A DNA stretch of 64,000 nucleotides. It comes from Coffea arabica. Lineage: Eukaryota > Streptophyta > Magnoliopsida > Gentianales > Rubiaceae. The number at the start of each line of letters is the position of its first letter. The stretch's first letter is position 1. The position numbers were made by a program, and so were the translations under genes. The DNA lies in NCBI RefSeq assembly GCF_036785885.1, contig NC_092323.1, positions 6,394,501-6,458,500 on the forward strand. The letters run 5' to 3'. Positions 12,267-23,606 of this stretch are shown here, piece after piece. The notes beneath the pieces were generated by a model. The model saw only the letters and a list, made by a program, of their open reading frames with translations. It was not told the origin of the DNA and made no database searches.

Positions 12267-13740
12267 ACCCTTTAGGCCGTCTTGCGTTAGATTCATCTTT
12301 GTGTGCTATTCACTACATCTTCATGCATATTTTTATTTTTAGGATCTTTTCTCATTTGCATGATATTTCTTATTATATTATCCCCTACCCTCTATAGGCG
12401 TTAATCATGTCATTTAGAATTGCATCTCATTTAAGTTAGTTCATTTGCTTGTTCATGTTTGGAGAATTATTCTTTAAATATGGAAAATGGGGTGATCATA
12501 ACTTTTTAGTTTAAATACTCCATTAATCCCTACATAAGAAAATCATGTCACGAATTTTTGTCCCCCGTACCCGTTATGCTTGCATTCATTTTTCTTTGCT
12601 CACTTATACCTTATGTATATAATTTAATTTTCTTTTCTTTTCTTTTAATTTCATCATTTGCATACTCGTGACACTTTCAAGGAATCATTTTGGCCTTTGC
12701 AATTAATGCGATTGGTTCAATTAAACCCTTGAATGAACATTGTGTCCCTCTCGATATTTTTATAAATTTTGATTTGCATCCATGTAAGAAACATCCAAAC
12801 GTGATAAAATTAAGGGTTAAATTAGGAAAATTTTGACTAAACCTCGCAACTAGCTTAGACTAGGTTGAAAGGGTGCCTTAGGTTTGAATCAATTAAACCT
12901 TTGCCTTCCCTTTCTTCAACCGTGACTCCCGAACCTATTTTCTCTTGTTTTCAAAGACCTGGAGTTGTTAAAAAGGGTTTTGATTTATTTTATTTTTGTC
13001 AAAAATATTTTTTGGGTGACTTGGTACACCAAAAATCCATACCAAGTGGCGACTCCCCTTTTTCTTGAAAACCCTTTTTAGACTAAATTTTTGGACCTAA
13101 ATTGTCGCATTTTTTAAAGTCCCATTCTAGGTCCCCCTGTCACTTATTTTTAAATAAGATCACATCTTTTATAAATCACCTTTATATTTATTTTTCTTGT
13201 AAAAAATGGGGCGCGACACAACCCGTATTCTTGAATTGTGATTAAATTGTTCTAGTATTATACTGTATTTATTTGTTTATATTACGCCTCTAATTGGGTA
13301 TATGCCTACATGTTTATTTGGAATTTCATTGAGTTTTAGCTCACCCCACTCCATTTTGTTTTCCTTAACAGGTCTGTGATGGAACTGCTGTCAAGAACTT
13401 GCGTAGTCTTAAATTTTATCTTGAACTTGTATTTTGAGTTGTAATTCTTTTGTTTAGAAGATTTTTTCTTTGAGTTTTATAAGTTTGAATTTGTAAGTTG
13501 GGCACTTATTATGTAAATTAAGTTTAAAATTGTAAGTTTGACATTTAATTCTATATTATAAGTTTAAGAAGTTGGTGTGACGATTATATTTTTATTATGG
13601 TTTGTAACCTTTACTTTGAAAATATTTAGTTAGTTTTTTTGGGTTACTGGTTTATTAGTTGACTAAATCCCGACGAGAGTTGGGCAAGCAGTTCGCTAAT
13701 TCTTAGGGTTCGCCCTGAGAAGAGGTGGGACTGTCACAAT

Positions 13741-15140
13741 CATGGTTGTTAAAATCGCGATCCGGATCGTAGGATCGTACGATCCTACGATCTGGAAAGG
13801 CAAAATCGATCCGGATCGCACTCAAAATCGCAAATTCCTTGAATCTATATAGGATCGAGGTAGGATCGGTAGGATCGCGTAGAATCGTACGATCCTACGA
13901 TCCTACTTCGATCCTACAATTTTTTGCTAATTTGTGGAATACAAGGTTCATTTTGCAAGTAAAAATCGACATTTGGGGTAGACTTGTAAGTTCACACTCA
14001 ATTGCAGGCCTTAGTTGCAATGTTTTAACAAAGTTTGCCTCAAAGTCAAAAGATTCCGTCAAAAAGCTTCGGGCCTTCTTCATCTTCCCCTCAAGCAGAG
14101 CTTTGACGTTTCTCTTCTCCTCTCCGCTGCCCAAATCAAATCCCTAATTTTAACCATCAAACCACCTCAAGCTTCGGCTACAGCTCTTACCAAGAACCCA
14201 CAAGACAAATCGCTGCGGCTTCTACCAGGAACCCACAAGCTACAGCCGACAGCTATTGCAGAAAAAGTTCATCTTCTGCATTGGGTGAAAAGCTGAGCAG
14301 CAAAATCATCATCTTCCTCTCTCATATTCATACTACTTTGTAAGCGTTTAAACATGAGTGCAATAGTGACTAATTAATGGCGTGTGAAATTAGGATGGAA
14401 ATGTACAAATTTTACCTTTTCTCAAGCTTTTTTCGTTTACATTGTAGGAAATTATATGATACCAGGAATTCTATTCTGTTGGATGGTGCTCCTATTTTTT
14501 TTTCTCAATAATTGAAATTTGTATTTGGCAACTTTAATTAGTGAAACCACAGGAAGTTTTAAATACTTGAATTAAATGATGAAATGAAATCTAATGCCAG
14601 AACTTTTTCTGCCCATTTAATATTTGAGCTTTATATATATATATATTAAGTTTTTGTAATGAATGTTCAATATTTGATCGTTAACACATTCAATTCACAC
14701 CTATTATGTATATGCACTTCTAACACGCATAACCTTTTTTTATATTCATATATATACCTTTTTTGATTAATATTACTTTTCTAAAAATTTCATTCTTCAA
14801 CTACGTACATATTTTTCATTAATTCGAAATTGTAAACATATTATTGATCTTTTGTGATTGGCAATTGGCAATCAAAACATTCTTGAAATGCTGTCGGCTG
14901 TAACTTCTTCATCTTTTTATTACTTGTCAGATAGTAAGTAAAAAATGCTATATATTGATGAGTAACTTATTTATTTGATATCTTTTAGGATGTACAAAAT
15001 GGTATATGAATTTCAATTTCATTAATTTAGTAAATTTAGGAGCTTTTGGTGGGATCTTACGATCCTACGATTCGATCCTACGATCCGATTTTGTGAAACT
15101 AAAATCGATCATACGTGGAATCCCGATTTTACAAACCTTG
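13741..15140. mobile_element. Non-autonomous hAT-like element with GATCG-rich ends
   Basis: The terminal inverted repeats are imperfect: CATGGTTGTTAAAATCGCGA on the left and, read from the right, CAAGGTTTGTAAAATCGGGA. An exact 8-bp TSD, GTCACAAT (13733-13740 and 15141-15148), fits the hAT superfamily. The first 170 bp and last 80 bp are full of GGATCGTAGGATCG words in both orientations, which could pair extensively. The interior (about 13985-14330) is more GC-balanced and holds a 102-codon and a 93-codon frame (13839-14147, 14015-14296) without a transposase motif, possibly a captured fragment or a transposase leader. Confidence 0.75.
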
Positions 15141-15148
15141 GTCACAAT

Positions 15149-17202
15149 GATGATTCAGTTCCGATTGGTTCTTCCTAACCCAATTAGCTCCTCCCTTGTA
15201 TAGGTTAGTTTAGAAGTAGAAGTAGTGCTAAATGTCATATATATATATACTTCCACACACACATTAGACTTGCATATCTTTGTATCTTTTCCATGTAGTG
15301 TAAAAATACCATTCAATTACAATATTATTATTATTATTATTTAAGTGTAAGTTGAGGGTTATCACTTCACTCCCTCCCTATATCACATATCTCATCCCTC
15401 CTTCCCATTATATGTTAATTATTTTAAATCTAAGCTCTCCTTCTCATTTTTCTTTCCTAGTAAATAGAACATCTTTCTTCCATGGGAAGTAGAACAATAC
15501 TTTCATTTGTTTGTTTTTTTTTGTGTTTTTTAATAAAAAGTCTCTCGTAAGGTTTGGTTTGGTAGTAAGAGTTTATTTTCTCTTAGAGATTTCTAATGAT
15601 ATTTTTTTATTTTATAGAGATTTTTTAATCTCAGCACCTACCACTCCTAATGCTTTGGTTCTTAATCTTTTGGAAAACTAACTTAATTATCTGCCACTTT
15701 TGTGCATCACATAGTGATTCTATTCTGCAACTTTCAAAGATTAACATTTGCTCCTTGCATAGCTTTCAAAAGGTAGCATTTTAGATCAAGGTCACACTAT
15801 CCGAGCAATTGACGTTAAAAGACAAACAGGCAATTATTATATTTGGAAAATGCAGTAACTAATTAATTGACCATATCACAATCAATTTCTTTTGGAGTAG
15901 TTGGCTATCACATGTATTATGGTTGTGAGAGGTAAAAAATTCAAACCGTACCTCTTATCAATGTACCATTATATGTGACTTTTTTTAAATTCATCACAAT
16001 ACGGTGCACCCGTATGATTTTATGAAAAAAAAAAGGAGTACCTGGATTCCTTGGTCACTTCTTGAGGTAAAAAGGTTCCGTCATCATGCCATCCAAATAT
16101 GGAATCGAAGTCATTTTCCGCTTCACGGTTTTCCGGTTGGAACAGAAATTGTCACCATCAAGAATCATATCCACGTTCCAATCCCTTACAAAAGCAAAAT
16201 AATGACTTAAATGAGTACTAAACACATTAAGCCGTCAACACTTTCGTTCGTTATATAGCATATTGTTTTGCTCATTATCTTTTTTGGCTAAGATATGAAA
16301 TGATCCTGTGTTATGTTGACGTTACTATGGCTAGCATATTGTTGTGCTCATTATCTTCTTTGGCTAAGATATGAAATGATCCTGTGTTATGTTGACGTTA
16401 CTATAGCTCCATTTTGGGTGGTTGTATTATTAGAACAATTTTAATATAATATTTTCTGATAAATGTATATGCAAGATTTTTTTTTAAAAAAAAAGTGATT
16501 GAAAAGTTCTATCACGATTTATACTGTAGGGACAATATTACACTTGATGCAAAAAAAAAAAAAAAAAAAAACTATACAACAAAAATTCCAAAGGGTTAAA
16601 ATTGAATGATCGGGTACTATCATGGGACATGTGGGTTTCTATTGAATTGGAAAATACCCACCAAATGACAAGAAATGTGACAAATAAGAAGCAGTAAAAT
16701 TTAACGGAGGGCAACAGCAAAGGCGTTGCTAATGACTACATCATTAATTAATGCGAAAAAATTGGACAAGGTCGTTAATTAGTTAGTTAATAATAATAAT
16801 CAGTCTAGCCTTGCCCTTGCGCCTTGAAGTGAGTGATGATCCTACATGCGCAACATTGATGATGATAGCAGTAAATCTTCATAATGGGGACTCCTAACTC
16901 CTAAAGCTGCATTGCATTGATGAATTGAAGAAGAAGGTGAAAAGGGCAGTGAGGTGAGTAAGGACTAAAATGGCAACCGGGGGCCGGCTCGGGTAGATGA
17001 ACGTCTGCACGACGTCGTTTCCAATCAACAGCATTCCATCCAACCAAAGTTGAAAGTGAAAACGGAAAGAAAAGAAGAGAAAAGAGTGACAAAGGAAAAG
17101 ATGGGATAAGAAGGGAAAAGGGAAAAAATACGAAAAGGAAAGAAAGGGTTTGTCGGAGAGGGGGGGGGATTCCCTATCCCTATTTCCACTTGATTGATTT
17201 GG
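15149..17202. other. Intergenic sequence and upstream region of the CK2 alpha gene
   Basis: No gene is supported. It holds short TA and ATT runs, a 76-bp tandem duplication at 16256-16407 and an A-run near 16551. From about 16800 the sequence becomes more GC-rich and includes ACGTCG words at 17010-17021. This is probably the CK2 alpha promoter and 5' leader, although no TATA box or start site could be fixed. Confidence 0.4.
16256..16407. repeat. 76-bp tandem duplication
   Basis: The unit starting TAGCATATTGTTTTGCTC at 16256 is repeated from 16332 with only a few substitutions. It contains no recognisable element ends. Confidence 0.85.
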
Positions 17203-17253
17203 ATGCTGGTGATTGTGCTGCTGCTGCTGGGCATAAAGAAGTCTCCCCGTTAA
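17203..17253 (+). promoter_or_regulatory. Upstream ORF in the CK2 alpha leader (16 codons)
   Basis: ATG at 17203 opens MLVIVLLLLGIKKSPR and stops with TAA at 17251-17253, 12 nt before the main ATG at 17266. Such a short gap would leave little room for reinitiation. It matters only if the transcript starts upstream of 17203, which the sequence cannot show. Confidence 0.5.
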
Positions 17254-17265
17254 TTCTTCCGTTTG

Positions 17266-20200
17266 ATGGCCGTAAGGCCTTGTTTCCAATCCATCGTCTC
17301 CATCGCTCGTCACCATCATCCTCATATTCAAACCGGCCCCCTTTTCTCTTCCTCTTTGATTCTCCCTACTCCAACCAAGACCTTCCCAACCGTCATCCTT
17401 CGCCGTTTATCTTCCCGGTCCCCATTCTCTCTTATTCATCAACAGCAAAAGCAGAAACCCTCGCAAACTTGTCCTCCACCTCCACCCCAATCACCGCCGC
17501 TCACACATTCTCCCAAGCTTACGCCTGCGTCTACTCGCCTCCGGCCGTCGCTATCACCATCCGAAACCATGTCGCAGAAGATCGGAAAGTCTGTCCGCCG
17601 CCCTGGCGCCGCCTCCAAGGCCCGGGTTTATACTGATATTAATGTGATCCGCCCTAAGGAGTACTGGGATTATGAGTCCCTCACTGTTCAATGGGGGTAA
17701 TTGATTGTATTGAAGTGACAAATATTGCTCCATCATTTTTATGGGCAAATTGGGTGACAATTAATGAATTTCTTGGATTATTTTCGTCACCTTTTTTTAT
17801 TTACCTTTTTTTTTGTTTTAATTGATTATGGGCTTTTTTTTGTTGGGTGATAGGGAGCAGGATGATTATGAGGTGGTAAGGAAGGTGGGGAGAGGAAAAT
17901 ACAGTGAGGTTTTCGAAGGAGTTCACACTACCAACAATGAGAAATGCATTATCAAAATCCTTAAGCCTGTTAAAAAGAAAAAGGTCAATTTTTTGTTCTC
18001 TTCTTTCTTTGTGAAGAATTATTTGGTGCATCTCCTGACTGCCCTCTTAACGTATTTAAGGTTCCAATCTCTTGTCTTTCTTTGAGAATTACGTCTTAAA
18101 TTCCTTGTAATGCGTAAGCCTCCTGTGATTGGTTGTTTTTGGTCAGTATTTGGGCTTTTAGTCTCTCATAGTGCATGGTTAGAAAAGGTTGGGACGTCTT
18201 TGTTTAGATAAAAATGGAAGGCAAACAGAAGAGAGGTGCCTGGAAGGATCCTGTGTTGTGTATGTGGATATTATTGATGGGGATAAGAAATGAAATTTGA
18301 GGTTTAAAGTAAACTATTCAAAATTTTAGTGTATTCGCATTTTCGAATGGAAACAAAGGGAAGGGAAATCCTGTTAATGGATATTTTATGAATGCCTGAA
18401 GTATCCTTGTATGTTTTCTTTTTCCTTCTTAGTCTCTATTAGTTCTGTAAAATGGAGCATAGTATGGGATTCCCCTCATTTATCTGAAAGAGGAAAAGCT
18501 GGCATAAGTAATTTGATTGCAAGCAAACTCGTGTATTGGTAGCTGAATACATGTAAAGTGATTTGGTAGTCATTCTACTATAGCATTTTAATGAATTAGA
18601 AAATTTTCTAGAAAATCATGTTCTTATTAATATTCATAGTCAAAATTGTCCTTTCTCACAATTGCCTACTTGTTAGAGGAGCACAAGGAGAGAACTTTCC
18701 TCGCTCACTTACTTTGAATGCATAGATTTTGTCACTACTGGCAGCAGAGCTTCGGTTAAAATTCTTCGTCTAATGCTTTTAGCAATCTAATTTACCTCCT
18801 AGCATATCCCAAAGAAGCAAATTACTATTTTTTGTTTTATCTTATAATTGTATTGAGGGTATTGTGCAGTTTCGAGGAAAACTATATTTGCTAAGGTAGT
18901 AGCATGATATATTTAGCATGGATAATCTGACTGAATTTTTCCGAGTATCTGAACAAGTACTCATTTGTGCTCTTTAATTTATGTCCTTTTGTAAAACTTA
19001 CTTATATGTCATGCATTGCAGATCAAGAGGGAGATTAAGATTCTGCAGAATCTTTGTGGTGGGCCAAATATTGTAAAGTTGCTTGATATTGTTAGGGATC
19101 AGCAGTCAAAGACTCCGAGTCTTATATTCGAATATGTGAACAACACAGATTTTAAAGTGCTCTATCCCACACTATCAGACTTTGATATCCGCTATTACAT
19201 TTATGAACTTTTGAAGGCAAGCCTCTTGTTCTCTCTCTTTAACTAATGTAGAGGAAGACCTTTGCTTTTAGTGTCAAAAGGTTGCAAGTAAACTGCTGAT
19301 TATTTTGGGTTGACTACCTTGATCATTTAATTTGTCTAGGTGGTTGTTGATTTGCATTGGGATATTGTTGAGACTTATCATAAGTGCTGCCAAGAGCTTT
19401 CCAAAACTCTACTTGTAATGTATGCTTGAATACTTGTTTTTGAAGATCATTGCTCCTGACATTCTTTCTTGACCTGTATCTCATAATACAATGACTGATA
19501 GGAATAGTAATGGCTGGCATGCTGATCTTTTGTCACCGCAACTGGAGTTAAAAGTAATTTTTTATCATATCTTTCTCAACAAGGGAGCCTCACTACAATA
19601 GGACATGGTGTCAGAAAATTTATGTTTCTTTGAGTGACTGACATATTTCTGAGCCAACCTGCCTTGTGGGGCACGGGCAAAGGGGGTCAGTGGAAGGTTG
19701 CTGCTGAATGCTGATTAAACTGATATCAGTAGAAAAAAAAATTGAAAGTGGTGTCTTCTAAGTAATCATGAATTGTCTTTTATTTTGTTTCCTGAAAGTC
19801 CAATAAGAGATTTTGGTGATCAACTAGAAGAATAGGTTGATGAAGAAGAGTCTCTCTCTGTAATATTCATGGGTTGTTATTCAGTAAGATTGCAAACTGA
19901 CTTTGTTGGTACAATAAGATTCTCCAGGTAAGAGCTGTATCTGTACCTTTGTTATAAAAAAATTTCAGTGGCACTGGTATAAAATTTACTTCCTTGAGCC
20001 TGGTAAATGAGCCTCACCATTGGCTATGAGAATTGAGGAAGGTTAGGTGTCAAAATGCTGAGTTTTTGATCAATTAGATTATGACTTTTTTGACATTTGA
20101 TTTGATTTTCTTATGTGCGCTGGAATCTTTTAATCTCTTTATTTTCCTTTGACATCATTTTCCAGTTCCTATTGAGTTACCAACATATAAAGATGTCATC

Positions 20201-23200
20201 TTTCAGAATCCTAATTTTGAGGTTTTCTTTCCCTTTTATGTGCAGGCATTAGATTATTGCCATTCTCAAGGTATCATGCATCGTGATGTGAAGCCCCATA
20301 ATGTCATGATTGATCATGAGCAGCGTAAACTTCGTCTTATAGACTGGGGACTTGCAGAATTCTATCATCCTGGAAAAGAATACAATGTTCGTGTAGCCTC
20401 TAGGTTTGCCTCCTTCCAATTGTTGTGGTTAGATTGCATATGATGCTAGTAATGTGTTTTCTTATGTACTTTTTGTAATCTAGATTTAGGATGTCTGTTG
20501 TGGATTCTTGGTGTAGTATTGTGTTGCATTGGCTGTCAAATATGCATGAAAGAAGTTTTGGAGGATGAAATGCTTTCTTATTAGGGCCTCAGATGCTGAT
20601 TGCCAAATGATGAAATAAAAAGAATGATAGCAATTGCCATCCAGAGTTTTTTGGTATTCACCTTCCTAATTGAGGTTGCTTTTAATTCTCATAGAAATCT
20701 CCAGTACATTACAGAATCATAGTCCAAAGCCATGATATTTTGAGTTTTTCCTGAAACTCGGAGGGTTATGCTAGTAGTTTACTTAAAGTAATGGAGCCTA
20801 CCCTTTTTTTAAGGAAGGACACGCTAGTCTAAAAGAATTCTGTTAGACTTTTATGGCACATTCAATTGCAGAATTACTGATGAGAAGTAACTCTTATGCT
20901 GATGCATAAGGGAAGTAACAAAAGAGATGAGAAATGATATGATTCATTTCGAGACAAGTTTTAAAAAAAAAAAGGAATCAACTTGTACGGTTCTGACTTT
21001 TTACTGGATTCATTACTGAGCAGATGGAATTGAAGTTCAAGCCCAATAGGTTGGAGTGGGGAAATGACCTTTTTATCCATTCAGAAGTCTAGAAGAAGTA
21101 AATTTGAAAAGTTTGAATGGCTTTGAACTGAAAATTGACATGATATTTGTTTAACTTAAACTCAAATTAGAGCAGGATGGGTTGCGTTTTTGAACTGAAA
21201 ATTGACATGATATTTGTACAGTTCTGACTTTTGACTGGATTCATTATTGAGCTGATGGAATTGATGTTCAAGCCTAATAGATTGGAGTGGGGAAATGACC
21301 TTTTATCAATTCAGAAGTCTAGAAGAAGTAAATTTGAAAAGTTTGAATGGCTTTGAACTGAAAATTGACATGATATTTGTTAAACTTAAGCTCAAATTAG
21401 AGCAGGATGGGTTGCACCTTTGGACTGAAAATTGACATGATGTTTGTTAACCTAAAGCCCAAGTTAGAGCGGGATGGTTTGCGAGTTTGGTATGGTGTAT
21501 TGAGTACTCTGGTTGGAGTGTAGTGAGATTTTTCTGTTTTTTAATTCTTTTCATTCAGTATAGCTGAAGTTTTGTTTCTTGTTCCTGGTGGTATTGACAG
21601 CGGATCAAAATAATGATTTTATTGGTATTGGATGCCATAGATAAGGCTTCTCTATTTCTTCTAGAGACCTATGGCTTAAACTCTGGAGCATTTGGTGCCT
21701 GCTTACAACTTTAATTAGAAGTTCAAGAGCCATTTTAAAATATAATCTTTTCGGAGAGTGGTTTTATCATTTTGTTTGTAATCCCCACCTTGAAAGTACT
21801 CATTTTCATCTGCATTAAGCTTACTTAATTATTTTACCATTTACTTTGCAGATACTTTAAAGGGCCTGAACTTCTTGTTGATTTGCAAGACTATGATTAC
21901 TCACTGGACTTGTGGAGTCTTGGCTGTATGTTTGCTGGAATGGTAATCAACCATTTTCTTCTTTGCAATCTGCTTGGTTTTAAATTTTTCTTATCTTCAT
22001 TTCTTTGATGAATGTTTGATATGATTGTCCTGCAAATGCACATACCCATTTTTTGTTTGTTTTCATTTTCATGTACCTGAATTTTGAGTGTCACCTTGCT
22101 CATACAATAAACAGAATTGGGATAGGTTGATTATATCTGGATGATTTCTTACTGTTATATGTTGGTGGCAGACTAGATTAATAATGTGGACTTGTCTCTT
22201 TTACTTGATGCTTATTTTGATGGCTTGTGCTGGCAGATATTCCGGAAGGAGCCTTTCTTTTATGGGCATGACAATTATGATCAATTGGTTAAGATTGCTA
22301 AGGTAAGTAGAATAGTATTCATTCAGAAAATACTACCGTGAGGATACACCATCAATCATGAATGTGTTAAAGAGTAGCATAACTGATATTTGGGTTGGCT
22401 ATCCATCTGGTTATTACTTTGGGCATGATGTGGCTAAGTCTACTTGAACTTGTTTACGTTGGTGAACTATATTTATCAATGGTGTTTAGTTTAAATACTT
22501 GTGAACCATATTTGTCAATGGTGATGGCCATGGAAATCTAATTAGCATTAATTTGCATTTGCTTTCATTGACATGCATCATGGGCAAGTTATAGCTTGCC
22601 ATTTAATTCTGGAGTGGAATAATTTGGATGATCACATTTGAGTGATAATAGTTTAGTTTTTCATGGATGATAGGTGTTGGGGACTGATGAGTTAAATGCT
22701 TATCTGAACAAGTATCGCTTGGAACTAGACCCACAACTAGCTACACTTGTTGGGAGGTTAATGCAAAAACCTCAATGTTGACTAACTCTCGTATATTTCA
22801 TTCTCAGTTTATGTATAAGAATCTGGTCATTCTTGTTATACAGGCATAGCAGGAAACCATGGATGAAGTTCGTTAATTCTGATAATCAACATTTAGCCGT
22901 GCCTGAGGTAGGAGACATAGTCTTACTTGTGAAGAGCCAAATTAGACTTGATTCTTGCTGATTCTGTATGTATTCTGTTTTCAAGGCAATTGACTTTGTT
23001 GACAAGTTGCTGCGGTATGACCATCAAGAACGGCCTACTGCAAAAGAAGCGATGGTAAAATTCTTTAACCCTCCTTTATAGGTCAAGAAGCAACTTTTGA
23101 TTTATTTTGTTATTTGGTTCTCTCTCTGTTTAGGAAAATGCCAGATTTTTGTCAAATTACATTGACAGTAATGTCTGGTATTGACAGGCCCAATGCCAGT

Positions 23201-23606
23201 GCTTTCTTGATCTTCTTTTCCGAACTCTTTCCTTTTGACTAGGGAACTTATTTTCAACTATGAGTTGGGAAGAATACTTTGTTTTAAGGATCAGGGTTTT
23301 CTTTGTTTCATAGGAGACCACGTATATTAAATTTAGCAGGAGAACCACAGACCTTTGTGTAGTTGTTATATGCTTCGTTATGAGCTGCAAAGTTTCAGAG
23401 TTCTGATACATTAAAGTGCCCTCTCTCCAAGTCTGGTTAAGGCTACATATACTCAGTGGCAAGACCCTCAGGCTATGGGTTTAGTGGCGCATGTTTAATT
23501 ATTAGAAAGTTTTGTGAGTTGTTTTGTAATACTGGAGCTTTTTCTGCAGGCCCATCCTTACTTCTACCCTGTAAGAAATGCGGAAAGTAGCAGAACTCGA
23601 ACATAA
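17266..23606 (+). CDS. CKA4: Casein kinase 2 catalytic subunit alpha, plastid-targeted type, 10 exons, 447 aa
   Basis: A Ser/Thr kinase that phosphorylates acidic-site substrates. The chloroplast form is the main kinase for several plastid transcription and RNA-binding proteins. Exons: 17266-17696, 17854-17983, 19022-19216, 20246-20403, 21852-21942, 22237-22302, 22674-22756, 22844-22907, 22986-23054, 23550-23606. Residues 1 to about 101 are a Ser/Pro/basic-rich extension starting MAVRPCF, resembling the transit peptide of Arabidopsis chloroplast CK2 alpha. The kinase core follows: glycine loop GRGKYSEV 156-163, catalytic Lys178, basic KKKK 184-187, HRDVKPHN with Asp266, DWG 285-287, then [10 protein letters not shown] and the C-terminal [14 protein letters not shown]. 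The CK2 hallmark DWG replaces DFG. Intron 3 has a GC donor (AAG|GCAAGC). An internal ATG at 17569 (MSQKIGKS) would give a 346-aa form without the extension. The CKA4 label is by type, not proven orthology. Confidence 0.95.
20983..21480. repeat. Nested tandem repeats in CK2 alpha intron 4
   Basis: A unit of about 231 bp (starting TTGTACRGTTCTGAC at 20983 and 21214) is duplicated. Within each unit a shorter block of about 67 bp, starting GAACTGAAAATTGACATGAT, is itself doubled, giving four copies near 21125, 21192, 21355 and 21422. The last copy is the most diverged. The repeats do not touch splice sites. Confidence 0.85.

Larger units (their letters stand above)
9649..13218 (+). mobile_element. 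Solo LTR, Ogre/Tat-like Ty3/gypsy, 3570 bp
   Basis: The LTR starts TGTAGACACC at 9649 and ends GGGGCGCGACA at 13218, flanked by a perfect 5-bp TSD CAACC (9644-9648 and 13219-13223). No internal domain is present, so it is a solo LTR. The block from about 13016 to 13070 (GGTGACTTGGTACACC ... CCAAGTGGCGACTCC) followed by a GGGGCGCGACA end is what I recognise from large Ogre/Tat LTRs. Inside are a GC-rich hairpin region (10930-11015), a purine-rich tract after it, and three CTAGTCCAACGCTAG copies. Short frames within it, such as 9891-10352, are low-complexity and not genes. Confidence 0.8.
6089..13738 (+). mobile_element. Solo LTR of a Ty3/gypsy Tekay/Del-like element, split by two later insertions
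   Basis: The LTR starts TGTGAGAACC at 6089 and ends GACTGTCACA at 13738, giving TGTGA/TCACA inverted ends. Removing the insertions at 6640-7958 and 9649-13218, with one TSD copy each, leaves about 2.75 kb of LTR and no internal domain. Hence it is a solo LTR from recombination. The 5-bp TSD is ATGAT at 6084-6088. The matching copy lies after a third insertion, at 15147-15151. The copy directly after the LTR reads ATC up to 13741 and belongs to that hAT insertion's left edge. Lineage is assigned from recognisable motifs (a 'GTTTTAGCTCACCCC' block near 13334 and the GC-rich 'GGGTTCGCCCTG' end), so it is less certain than the boundaries. Confidence 0.65.

Noticed and set aside
13839..14296. Frames of 93-102 codons as possible transposase
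   Set aside because: No hAT transposase motif is visible, so they are only mentioned as part of the element.
16894..17331. 145-codon minus-strand frame opposite the CK2 alpha leader
   Set aside because: Antisense to the promoter and transit-peptide region; low-complexity Phe/Ser/Pro composition.
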